Part shown: piece by piece, positions 25,538-33,045 of the stretch
How positions within the stretch are numbered: the first letter of the stretch is position 1
Layout of the letters: each line of letters begins with the position of its first letter
Origin: Geothrix fuzhouensis
GTDB taxonomy: Bacteria > Acidobacteriota > Holophagae > Holophagales > Holophagaceae
Direction: 5' to 3'
NCBI RefSeq assembly: GCF_024609325.1
Contig: NZ_JANHMQ010000001.1
Location: 806,001 to 870,000 of the forward strand
DNA length: 64,000 nt
Notes under the pieces: generated by a model
Databases searched by the model: none
Seen by the model: only the letters and a program-made list of their open reading frames with translations
What the model was told of the DNA's origin: nothing
Position numbers and translations under genes: made by a program

Positions 25538-26209
25538 ATGGCTGACCCTTCTCTCCGAACAATCGACGACATCATCCGGACTGACTCGGCGACGAATGAA
25601 GAAGTGGTCAGGACGATATTTGGAGAAGCATCCCTGGCGAGGCGCTCTGAAGGCGGGAAGAGAACCGAAGAATTCCTCGACTCCCCGACCAATTCCTGGG
25701 ATGTGCGATCTTCACCAAGCCGCCAGGATTCTGGGAAAGCAAGTGGATTCACCGTCGAGAAGGCCTGGACCTCGTACTATCGATCGGTCGAAGGCCCTGA
25801 TGGCAAACTAACGGCGAATGAATTAAAAGCAGCCAACGCTCGAAGATCCACGGACGGACTGAAGAGGTTCTTGGACGCGACCAACTTTCTCAAAGTCAGT
25901 ACCATGCGCCAGTTTAGAAGCCTTGGCTTTTCCCGTAGGACCTACTTCTACTGGGTAGGTGCGGCTAGGAAAGGAAGGGCCATCCCTTACCGATCCCAAA
26001 TTGACTTCAAGTTCTGGCTCGTCTGGAAAAGTGTGGAATTAGCTAGGTTCAACTTCAGTAGTGAAGATCTCGCAACCTCCTGGTTCCATACTCCGAATAG
26101 GCTGCTCTCCAAAACTGGTCACAGCCCTATCGATGTACTCTTTAATTACGATGTCCGGCGTCGACCTAGGTTTCTTCGGATCCTTCTTGAGATGCCCAAA
26201 CTCGCCTAG
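25538..26209 (+). CDS. Orphan protein with a Xre/MbcA/ParS-antitoxin-like C-terminus
   Basis: A 223-aa protein in visibly lower-GC sequence than its neighbours. The last ~55 residues (from SEDLATSWFHTPNRLL through HSPIDVLFNYD) match the pattern of the DUF2384 toxin-binding domain found in Xre/MbcA/ParS antitoxins, where a helix, the TPN motif and a P-[IL]-[DE]-[VL]-L turn recur. The preceding segment (STMRQFRSLGFSRRTYFYW) could be its helix-turn-helix. The first ~100 residues are unrelated to known antitoxins. No RES or MbcT-like toxin gene lies next to it. The ATG at 25538 gives the best N-terminus but lacks a ribosome site. The family call is inference from motif pattern. Confidence 0.6.
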   Translation: MADPSLRTIDDIIRTDSATNEEVVRTIFGEASLARRSEGGKRTEEFLDSPTNSWDVRSSPSRQDSGKASGFTVEKAWTSYYRSVEGPDGKLTANELKAANARRSTDGLKRFLDATNFLKVSTMRQFRSLGFSRRTYFYWVGAARKGRAIPYRSQIDFKFWLVWKSVELARFNFSSEDLATSWFHTPNRLLSKTGHSPIDVLFNYDVRRRPRFLRILLEMPKLA

Positions 26210-26315
26210 CCTCAATATAGCGACGCTATGAGTCTCTCTTTGATCAGACGGCATGCCCAGACCTTGAGCATCCATATTGAAGGACCACATTCTTCGATAT
26301 CCTTTTGACTCCGCC

Positions 26316-27434
26316 TCAGAAGGAGGCCGTCAGGCTTGCCCCAAATCCCATGTCTGCTGTGTTCTCGTTGTGGGTAATGTTATTGAGATACCGAAATGTG
26401 AAAACGACATCCTTCTTAATCTGCCAGTGGAATCCCAGATCGTGCTGAAGGCTGGGTCGATCCAACTTCTGATAGGGTTGCTTCGGGAGAAAACCACTCT
26501 GAAGATAAAGTTGAAGGAAGGGCCGAACTTTATGCCATCGGCGGTACTCCCAGGTGCTGTGGGCCCCCCAGGCGTCACGGAGGCTCCCAAAAGCCATGGT
26601 GTTATATGCCGCAGAACCACCGGGGCGCCGGATGAATCCGAGTCCTCCATAGAAGACGTGATGCGTGTTTGGCTGCCATCTTCCCGTGAGTCCAAGAGAA
26701 TGATCCCAGCCGGAGCGATAGATATCATAGGTCGTGGTCATGGGCGGTTTGAGTGACATATAAGCGGAGAGTCTCCACGTCGGGCCACTCGAAAGCTCAT
26801 GGGTCAGACCGATGGTCGGATCCTGCGTTTTCCCGCGGATGGGCTGATCGCTGTAGAAGACCAGGTGTCCATTGGTCATCACCATGAGCGTGATCTGATC
26901 CTTCTTCACCCGGTCTCGGCCAAACTGCTCGAACCCCAGGTTATGGAATGCTTCAATGACCCCATCTAGGTACCCGCCACCTTGGCTTTGAAATGGGAGT
27001 TCGGCCCACACATCCGTTTTATCCGTAAGTCCGAATCGCACTCGAAGTGATGTCCGGGCTATCTCCTCGTCGAAGAAAAACATGAGGGGTATCGAGGAGT
27101 ACTCCGCAGCATGCGCGAGCACGAATTCTCGGGTAATCGCAAGCCGCCCTTGAGCATCACGCGGCGCTTGGTCCTTCAAAATGTCCGAGAATTCAAACGT
27201 GTTCGCCTGCATGTGATCCAGGGATACCCGCCAGCGTCCCTGACCTACGGGAGTGGGATCCACCGGTTGGTAGACCATCGGCATGAGGTAAAGCGGGAAC
27301 ATTTCTCTCGTTGGGAAGGGGCCCATTTCCATCGGCTCCTGGCCGATCAGAGGCAGCATGCCTCCCAGCATCAAGGCCAGACTGATGCCATGGGCTTTCC
27401 TCCATCTGCCCGACAACTTCTTCCGCGAACGCAT
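26316..27434 (-). CDS. DUF3187-like outer-membrane beta-barrel protein
   Basis: From the ATG at 27434 the product is 372 aa with a signal peptide (positively charged start, then ISLALMLGGMLPLIG). The mature part is strand-rich with many aromatic residues (WRVSLDHMQ, YSSIPLMFFFDEEIARTSLRVRFG, SAYMSLKPP, HHVFYGGLGFI) and ends with a C-terminal phenylalanine (GASLTASF). Together these fit an outer-membrane barrel of the DUF3187 type. Function is unknown. The frame stays open for 99 further codons upstream, but that part encodes a GGDEF fragment and is treated separately. Confidence 0.75.
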   Translation of the reverse strand: MRSRKKLSGRWRKAHGISLALMLGGMLPLIGQEPMEMGPFPTREMFPLYLMPMVYQPVDPTPVGQGRWRVSLDHMQANTFEFSDILKDQAPRDAQGRLAITREFVLAHAAEYSSIPLMFFFDEEIARTSLRVRFGLTDKTDVWAELPFQSQGGGYLDGVIEAFHNLGFEQFGRDRVKKDQITLMVMTNGHLVFYSDQPIRGKTQDPTIGLTHELSSGPTWRLSAYMSLKPPMTTTYDIYRSGWDHSLGLTGRWQPNTHHVFYGGLGFIRRPGGSAAYNTMAFGSLRDAWGAHSTWEYRRWHKVRPFLQLYLQSGFLPKQPYQKLDRPSLQHDLGFHWQIKKDVVFTFRYLNNITHNENTADMGFGASLTASF

Positions 27435-27731
27435 AAGTACCGTGGTAATTGAAGGCGTCAAACCGCACATATCTGAGGCGCGAAGTTCGTGGCGGAGCGC
27501 GTCAGAAGTAAGGCGCATCACTTGGTTCCCAGTCGCATGTCCAAAGGTGTCGTTGATCCGTTTGAAATGATCAAGGTCCACCTTCAGGACGCAAAGGGGA
27601 TGGCCGCATCGGATGGCGAGACGGAGAGGATCAGCGATAATCTCAGGCTGAGTTGCTCGTACTCCCTGAACCGGAATTCTGTGAACGTGGCCAGGAAACG
27701 TGGGAGGGTGTGAGGAAGCCTGTTGTTCCAT
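27435..27731 (-). pseudogene. GGDEF-domain remnant fused in frame to the next gene
   Basis: Codons before the DUF3187-like gene spell the core of a diguanylate cyclase: AIRCGHPLCVLKVDLDHFK, then RINDTFGHATGNQV and LRHELRASDM. The D-x-D-H-F-K and N-D-x-x-G-H elements are intact. The preceding D-x-L-T-x-x-x-N-R region and the GG[DE]EF active loop are missing. Immediately after RASD the neighbouring frame reads RYVRFDAF then AFAEEVVGQMEE, which looks like a decayed, frameshifted continuation. No cyclase activity can be expected. Confidence 0.7.
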
Positions 27732-27944
27732 CGTCCACCAGCCTGGAAGGAATGAAATTGTATTGCACAGTTGGGTGAAAGTTGGAATTTGTGCCCGTCA
27801 TGACGTGAAAATTCCATTTACTACGAGAACAAGTTAGGTCATTTCGACACGGGCAGGAGGGGTTCCACCCAGGGAATTCCAAGCGACCTGGCTGTCCGTC
27901 TCCTCCATTTTGGAATTCCTTGAGCAGAGGCTCCCGGATCTCGC

Positions 27945-28745
27945 TCAGGAAAGGCAGGCATCCAAGGGCAGATTGATGCAGAAGGTGGCACCGTGGCCGT
28001 ACACGCTCTCAACCCAGACCTTGCCTCCGTGACGTTCCACCATCTGTCTGACGATCGAGAGCCCGAGGCCCGCCCTGGACTCGCCCCCGGTGGGCCTGGC
28101 AGACAATATCTGAAACGGGCAGAAGGCCTTGGCCTTGTCCTCCGGTGTCAGGCCAGGGCCTTGGTCCTTCACCTGGATCAAGGCAACGGGCTCTCCTTCC
28201 CGTTCGTGTGAACGGAGAGTCACCTGCACCTCCGAACCCGGGGGGGAATACTTGATGGCGTTGTTCACCAGGTTGTCCACGGCCATGCGCAGACCTTCCT
28301 CGTCCACTTGGCCCCAGCATTCCTCTGACCCCAGGTCCGGGATACGAAGGCGGATGTTTTTGCTCAGGGCATATTCCCAGTTGGACTTGACGACTTGGCG
28401 CAAAAGTTTGTAAATACTGCACTTTGTGTAATGAAAGGGAAGGTCCCGGATCTCACCTGCGGCAGCTTCTATGAGGTTGTTGATGCACTGCTGCATCCGC
28501 TTGCCTCCCTCTAGGATCCGCTGCGCCAGAGCGTCGATTCCGGTTTCAAGGGCCCCGGATTCAAAGGTGATCCGTTCCGCCAAGAGTAGGATCCCTGTAA
28601 GCAGGTTCTTCAGGTCGTGGGCGGACGTGGCCATGGACCGGATGGTGATATGTGGTCCGTAGTCCATCGTGTCCGAGCATTCGATCTGTGTATTCATCTG
28701 GAGTTTCATGTCCATGATTTTGTGACCTTGAAGGGGTGAGGGCAT
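27945..28745 (-). CDS. Small soluble sensor histidine kinase
   Basis: A 266-aa protein with no membrane span and no sensory domain beyond ~35 N-terminal residues. The dimerisation/phosphoacceptor helix carries the histidine in SAHDLKNLLTGIL (~43). The HATPase domain shows the N-box in MAVDNLVNNAIKYS (~170), G1 in QVKDQGPGLTPED and G2 in RAGLGLSIVRQMVERHGG. It would phosphorylate an unidentified response regulator; none is encoded nearby, so it is an orphan. An in-frame ATG at 28715 is an alternative start. Confidence 0.85.
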   Translation of the reverse strand: MPSPLQGHKIMDMKLQMNTQIECSDTMDYGPHITIRSMATSAHDLKNLLTGILLLAERITFESGALETGIDALAQRILEGGKRMQQCINNLIEAAAGEIRDLPFHYTKCSIYKLLRQVVKSNWEYALSKNIRLRIPDLGSEECWGQVDEEGLRMAVDNLVNNAIKYSPPGSEVQVTLRSHEREGEPVALIQVKDQGPGLTPEDKAKAFCPFQILSARPTGGESRAGLGLSIVRQMVERHGGKVWVESVYGHGATFCINLPLDACLS

Positions 28746-28816
28746 GGCATCGGTTCCATGCCTAGATAGAAGCTAGAGATCGATTGCAGACCTCGTTATC
28801 TGCTCCATCCGGCCGG

Positions 28817-28846
28817 GATGGAGGCGATCGTGGGATCGCCTCCATC
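28817..28846 (-). terminator. Perfect 13-bp hairpin downstream of the outer-membrane protein remnant
   Basis: GATGGAGGCGATC at 28817-28829 is exactly complementary to 28834-28846 with a 4-base loop. It lies ~65 bases after the stop of the minus-strand outer-membrane protein remnant and before the histidine kinase gene, which fits a terminator. There is no T-run. Confidence 0.5.
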
Positions 28847-28909
28847 TGGCATGATCAAACCTCCGGGACGGGGAGATGTGTCCGCCCACGTTCTACAAAG
28901 CTGCCCGGT

Positions 28910-29077
28910 TCAGAACCGGAAGATGAAGCTCGCATTGATGGCAGGCGCGTCTACCGTGGGTTTGCTGGTGTAACCCCGAGGAGCGAAATCGGCCACTTCG
29001 GGCTTGTATCGGCTCCAGGTGTAGCGCAGCTCGGCGCCCAGGTTCTTGGTGAACATCCAGCCATCCGGGAGGCGAGG
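28910..29077 (-). pseudogene. C-terminal tail of a beta-barrel outer-membrane protein
   Basis: The minus-strand frame ending at 28910 reads RLPDGWMFTKNLGAELRYTW, then SRYKPEVADFAPRG, and ends NASFIFRF with a stop. Alternating hydrophobic residues and a terminal phenylalanine are the outer-membrane barrel signature recognised by the BAM complex. Only ~55 codons remain, and the rest has been lost where it abuts a TetR fragment in another frame. It may have been a decahaem-associated or other barrel protein, but the identity cannot be told from so short a piece. Confidence 0.65.
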
Positions 29078-29283
29078 TGAAGAGAGGCGGCATGCAGACC
29101 GGCCTTTCCTCCAAAGTGGAAGGAGATGAGGCTGCTGTTGACTCCTGCCGCATCGGCGATCTCTCGGATGGAGGCGCCTTCGAACCCCTTCTCGGCGAAG
29201 ATGCGGATGGCGGCTTTCAATAGCATCAGTCTCGAGTTTGTGATCGGCGCAGGCGTTTTCAGGTTGTCTCTAGATTCAGTCAT
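28951..29283 (-). pseudogene. TetR-family regulator truncated after its DNA-binding domain
   Basis: The first ~60 residues are a good TetR N-terminal domain: LLKAAIRIFAEKGFEGASI and REIADAAGVNSSLISFHFGG. After KAGLHAASL the frame runs into out-of-frame outer-membrane protein sequence, giving an unrelated tail that ends at residue 110. A normal TetR protein has ~190 aa with a ligand-binding domain, which is missing. The ATG overlaps the TolC stop (ATGA), so it was probably the last gene of the efflux operon. The peptide might still bind DNA but could not sense a ligand. Confidence 0.75.
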
Positions 29284-30623
29284 TGGTTTAGACCTCCTCC
29301 GAGCAGTCGATCCAGCTCGGCGCGCGTGAGATCATGTCCCAGGCGAGCGGCGAGAAGTTCTGCCTCGGAAGCATTGGCCTCGGCATCCGCTTCCAACTTT
29401 TTTGAGACTGGGATCAGTCCGGACTTGTGCTGATTCCCGGCCAGACGGGCCTTTTCTACGTTCATGGCATACGCATCTTCAGCGGCCTCTGACAGGATTC
29501 GCGCTGTTTCCAGCTTACGGAGCAGCCGATCGAGATCGATCTCGGTTCGGTTGCGCACCCGGTCGTAGTTGCTCGAGGCTTGGCTCGCAAGGGCAGCCCG
29601 CTGGTGGACCACACCGGATCGCTTGCCCCAATCAAAAATGGTCCAACTCAGGGAGAGCCCGTAGGAGGTGGAGTTGGCTTGGACGAAAGGAAGTCCATCC
29701 TGGTGGGTCTGACGAATGAAGGCACCCACTTCTGGAATGTATTCGGATTTACCTGCCTTGAGGGCGCTACGGCTTTTCTCGAGCGACGCCTGGGCAACCG
29801 CCAAATCGGGATTGGACGTCCGGACCTGTTCCAGCATCGCTTCGCGCGTTGGAAGCGGACGTGAATCAGGGGAGACAGGGGCAAGGTCCAGTGGAGTCTG
29901 AAGGGGTTCACCCATCAGGTCGTTGAGTTCCGAAGTGAGATCAGCGGCTGTGGCCTGGGCGGTACTCAGCTTGTAGCGGTTCTGAAGGAGCTTGGCCCGA
30001 CTCCCAATTTGCTTCACATTCAGGGCATTCCCCGCTTTGACGGCATCTTGGGCATCCAGTTCCTGGGATTCGGCCGCAGCCACGCCTGCCTGAGCAGCCG
30101 AGATTTGGGCCTGAGCGATCAGAAGGCCATAGTAAGCCTGGCGTGTCTGATAGGCGATCTCGGTCTCTATCTTTCGCAGCTCGGCCTTTGCCACCCGCTC
30201 CTCGGCAGAAGCAACCTCGTTCCCATGGTGGATCTTAATAAGCTGGGTGAGGGGCTGACTCAAGGTGATGTTCTGATAGAAAAGATGCGTCTTACCCTGG
30301 CCCAAGTTGGCGTCCTGGGTCGGGAAGGGCCCTAGACCTGGCACGTTCCCGAGGGAGCCTGCCGGAACGGTCATGAATGGTTGATCGTTGCGCTTCAACC
30401 AGGTGGCATCCATTGCGAGTTGTGGGAAGTAGTCGGCTCTCGCCGTGTGTTTCTTCCCCGCTGCCTCATCGACCTTGGCCCGGGAGATGCGGATTGCCGC
30501 ACTGTGGTCGAGGGCGCTGGCCACAGCGCTCTCGAGGGTCAGGTGCTTGGGGTCCGGCGCCCCCGCGCTGAGCGGGGATGCCAAGACCAAGGCCAGGAGG
30601 ACCATCGGGATGACCGAAGCCAC
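29280..30623 (-). CDS. TolC-family outer-membrane efflux protein
   Basis: About 447 aa from a GTG at 30623, or 441 aa from an ATG at 30605. A signal-like stretch (MVLLALVLASPLSAGA) is followed by HLTLESAVASALDHS, the usual TolC opening. Two outer-membrane-efflux repeats follow, with long helical coiled-coil segments (residues ~100-230 and ~300-440) and YGLSLSWTIFDWGKR near the second barrel part. It would form the outer-membrane channel of a tripartite efflux pump. Its inner-membrane partner is reduced to a stub, joined in frame upstream with no stop between. The real start is therefore uncertain and no convincing ribosome site is present. Confidence 0.82.
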   Translation of the reverse strand: MASVIPMVLLALVLASPLSAGAPDPKHLTLESAVASALDHSAAIRISRAKVDEAAGKKHTARADYFPQLAMDATWLKRNDQPFMTVPAGSLGNVPGLGPFPTQDANLGQGKTHLFYQNITLSQPLTQLIKIHHGNEVASAEERVAKAELRKIETEIAYQTRQAYYGLLIAQAQISAAQAGVAAAESQELDAQDAVKAGNALNVKQIGSRAKLLQNRYKLSTAQATAADLTSELNDLMGEPLQTPLDLAPVSPDSRPLPTREAMLEQVRTSNPDLAVAQASLEKSRSALKAGKSEYIPEVGAFIRQTHQDGLPFVQANSTSYGLSLSWTIFDWGKRSGVVHQRAALASQASSNYDRVRNRTEIDLDRLLRKLETARILSEAAEDAYAMNVEKARLAGNQHKSGLIPVSKKLEADAEANASEAELLAARLGHDLTRAELDRLLGGGLNQ

Positions 30624-30983
30624 ACGGCTTCCAGGAGACGAATTCTCTTTGGACCGGAACACGAGCACGTAGATGACGGGGACCACCAGGAGCGTGAAGA
30701 ACATCGAGAAGATGAGTCCCACAGCCAGAACACTCGCAAGGGGGCTCCAGAGTTTGGAACCGGAGATGATCATGGGCGTGACACCCACGGCCGCAGCCAT
30801 GGTGGTGAGGAAAATGGGACGGAGCCTGCGTTCGCCTGCAAGGGTGGCGGCCTCTACCAGAGGCACTCCCTCGTGCAGCTTTTCCTTAATGTAGTCGATG
30901 AGGATGATGGCGTTCCGGACCACGATGCCGCAGAGACTGATCATGCCCATGAAGGCCGTGAAGGGGAGCAGACCCAGCTTTGG
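30624..30983 (-). pseudogene. C-terminal stub of an RND efflux permease
   Basis: The minus-strand frame from ~30983 reads KLGLLPFTAFMGM, ISLCGIVVRNAIILIDYI, GERRLRPIFLTTMAAAVG and LLVVPVIYVLVF. This is the last ~120 residues of an AcrB-type RND transporter, which is normally ~1,000-1,050 aa. An in-frame stop codon sits two codons before KLG, so the other ~90% is gone. The frame continues without a stop into the TolC gene. The stub retains three hydrophobic spans but cannot form a pump. Confidence 0.85.
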
Positions 30984-30995
30984 TCATCCCGATTC

Positions 30996-31640
30996 ATGCG
31001 GATCAACCAACCGGGCAGCCAAGTGGATTTTCTGGTCGATTTCACCCTGGGAGTCTCCTACAACATCGATCACCACAAGAAACTCATCCAGAAGATGAGC
31101 TGGGACGACCTTGAGATCGCGGCGGGGGCTGCCGCAGAAAAGCTGAAGAAGCTGCCGCCCTTGGTCCTGAAGGTGATGGGTGCCAACGATGTCACCGTCA
31201 CCGTGGTGGACGAAGGGTCCGAAATCCTCCTTGGCCGCGAGTGCCACAAGTGGAAGATCGCCATGGGCCCGATGATCATCGAGACCAGCAACGATCCCTC
31301 GATCACCCCCCCGGTGCCCGCCATCCCCTATCAGCGCTTCCTCAGGCTTCATACCGCCATCGGCCAGCTGCAGGCCGATGCCGCCTCCACGCTCAAAGTT
31401 GGTGAGGAACTGGCCAAGGTGCAAGGCATTGCCATGAAGTACCGCATCTTGCTGCCCATCGCGGGACAGACGACGACTACCACCACCCATATCGAGGAAG
31501 GGCCCATTCCCCCCTCCGCCTTCGAACTGCCTGCGGACTACCAGGTGGAAGACACAGGCAAGCAACTGCGGGAGAACCTGGGCGTATACGTCAGTCGTCC
31601 TGCTTCTGTAATCCAGGTTCAGCCGTGTTCAGGGATCTGA
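30996..31640 (+). pseudogene. Headless secreted-type protein (5' end lost at a rearrangement junction)
   Basis: 214 codons are open from an ATG at 30996, but there is no signal peptide and no ribosome site. The frame is coherent further upstream only to ~30981 (SSRFMRIN), where it meets the RND stub on the other strand. The sequence (VDFLVDFTLGVSYNIDHHKK, then CHKWKIAMGPMIIE) resembles periplasmic DUF4412-like proteins that normally have a signal peptide and ~60 more N-terminal residues. The 3' end is intact and overlaps the start of the MscS gene by 16 bases. The gene may be expressed but should not be exported. Confidence 0.6.
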
Positions 31641-33040
31641 GGACCGTCGTCAGTCCGTGGCGGCGATGGGTGGCCATCGGTCTGCTGCTGACGGCAGGGG
31701 TCCTGGCCGTCTCAGTGCTGGGTGATGGTCACGGCTACCCCGTGCTGGTGCGGGCGCGCGAGCTCGTATTCTGGGCCCTGGGCTGCTACCTGGGAATCCG
31801 GGTCTTCACCCATGTGCTGCTGGACCCGCTGCTGAGCCACTGGCGCACCTCCACTCCCGGGTTCGCCCGGGATCTGGTGGTGGTCGCTCTGTACCTGGGT
31901 GCCGCGATCTTCCTGCTGCACAGATCTGTGGGCGTGAACCTGGGCACCCTGATGAGCACGGGCGCCATCGCCGCGGCGGTGGTGGGTCTTTCCATGCAGG
32001 AGACTCTGGGCAACCTGTTCGCTGGCATCTCCATGAGCCTTTCCCCGGCCTTCCGGGTGGACGACTGGGTGGAGGTCACCGGCAATCTGAGGGGTAGCAG
32101 CGGTCAGGAGAACTTCATCGGCCGGGTCGATGCCATGACCTGGCGCACGGTCCAGATCATCACCGAGAACGGGGACACCACCATCCTTCCCAACCGGATC
32201 ATCGCCCAGGCAGTGGTCACCAACCTGTACGCCCCTTCCGGTCTCCACCGACGCACTTTCAAGGTTGTCATTGCTCCCCACGACGCCATGGCGGCCACCC
32301 TGGCGGCCCTGGAGCAGGCCCTGGGCGGCATCCCCCACTACCCCAATCGCAAGCCCGAGGTCAGAACCCACAGTTTCGACATGGGCGGAGTAGTACTGGA
32401 ATTGCGGTTTTGGGCCCTTGGATTCCGTCATGGCCGGGCTGCCAACTACCAGGCGGTGCGCCTGACCCAGACGGTGCTGAACCGCCTCGAGGTGCCCCTG
32501 CTGGGGCCCCACGGACCTACCCCCACCTGGACTGACCCGGTGGTACTCAGGGACGGGGCCATGGAAGACATCCTGGAACGCTTCGGGTTGCCGCGGGAGT
32601 GGGCCCCGGAGCTCAAGGAGGGCGTGGTCCTGCGCCGGGCCGAGCCAGGCGAGGGAGTGATTCGGGAAGGGGATCCGGGCGCGTCCCTGTTCCTGGTCAT
32701 GGCCGGCACCTTGCAGGCGGTGAAGGCGGTCGAGCGGTTCGAACCCTACACCGGGCTGTTCTGGGAGGTGATCGGGGAACTCGGCCAGGGGGCCTGGTTC
32801 GGCGAAGGCTCCCTGCTCACGGGCGCGCCCCGCCGGGCCACGGTGGTGGCGGTGACGGCGTGCGAGCTGGTGGAGGTACCCAAGGCCGCCTTCGAGCGCG
32901 TCCTGCGCAGCGCCCCCCATCTGGTGGAGGGCCTGGTCGAACTGAAGGAATCCAGGTCCGGGCACTTGTCCGACTTGACCCGGACGGCCAACCGCCGAGA
33001 CTTGGCGCGGGCGGAAATCAAGCGCTGGTTTGGGCTCTGA
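31625..33040 (+). CDS. MscS-type channel with C-terminal cyclic-nucleotide-binding domain (bCNG type)
   Basis: 471 aa. Three or four N-terminal membrane spans precede the MscS pore helix (STGAIAAAVVGLSMQETLGNLFAGISM, here residues ~115-145) and the cytoplasmic beta domain beginning RVDDWVEV, with TILPNRII. Residues ~325-440 form a cNMP-binding beta-roll (GEGVIREGDPGASLFLVMAG) and the phosphate-binding cassette GEGSLLTGAPRRATVVA. Channels of this architecture are gated, or tuned, by cyclic nucleotide rather than only by membrane tension. Start is GTG after AGG at nine bases. It precedes the patatin gene by five bases and probably shares its transcript. Confidence 0.92.
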   Translation: MFRDLRTVVSPWRRWVAIGLLLTAGVLAVSVLGDGHGYPVLVRARELVFWALGCYLGIRVFTHVLLDPLLSHWRTSTPGFARDLVVVALYLGAAIFLLHRSVGVNLGTLMSTGAIAAAVVGLSMQETLGNLFAGISMSLSPAFRVDDWVEVTGNLRGSSGQENFIGRVDAMTWRTVQIITENGDTTILPNRIIAQAVVTNLYAPSGLHRRTFKVVIAPHDAMAATLAALEQALGGIPHYPNRKPEVRTHSFDMGGVVLELRFWALGFRHGRAANYQAVRLTQTVLNRLEVPLLGPHGPTPTWTDPVVLRDGAMEDILERFGLPREWAPELKEGVVLRRAEPGEGVIREGDPGASLFLVMAGTLQAVKAVERFEPYTGLFWEVIGELGQGAWFGEGSLLTGAPRRATVVAVTACELVEVPKAAFERVLRSAPHLVEGLVELKESRSGHLSDLTRTANRRDLARAEIKRWFGL

Positions 33041-33045
33041 TCCCC

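Noticed and set aside
25308-25562. 84-codon minus-strand frame upstream of mraZ
   Set aside because: It runs through the inverted repeat and has no ribosome site or recognisable domain.
32736-32750. GGTTCGAACCC-like tRNA T-arm sequence
   Set aside because: Falls inside the MscS-CNBD coding sequence with no acceptor or anticodon arms around it.
32599-33045. Upstream extension of the patatin-BamA frame
   Set aside because: Lies inside the MscS gene in another frame with Gly/Arg-rich nonsense composition; a clean signal peptide starts at 33046.
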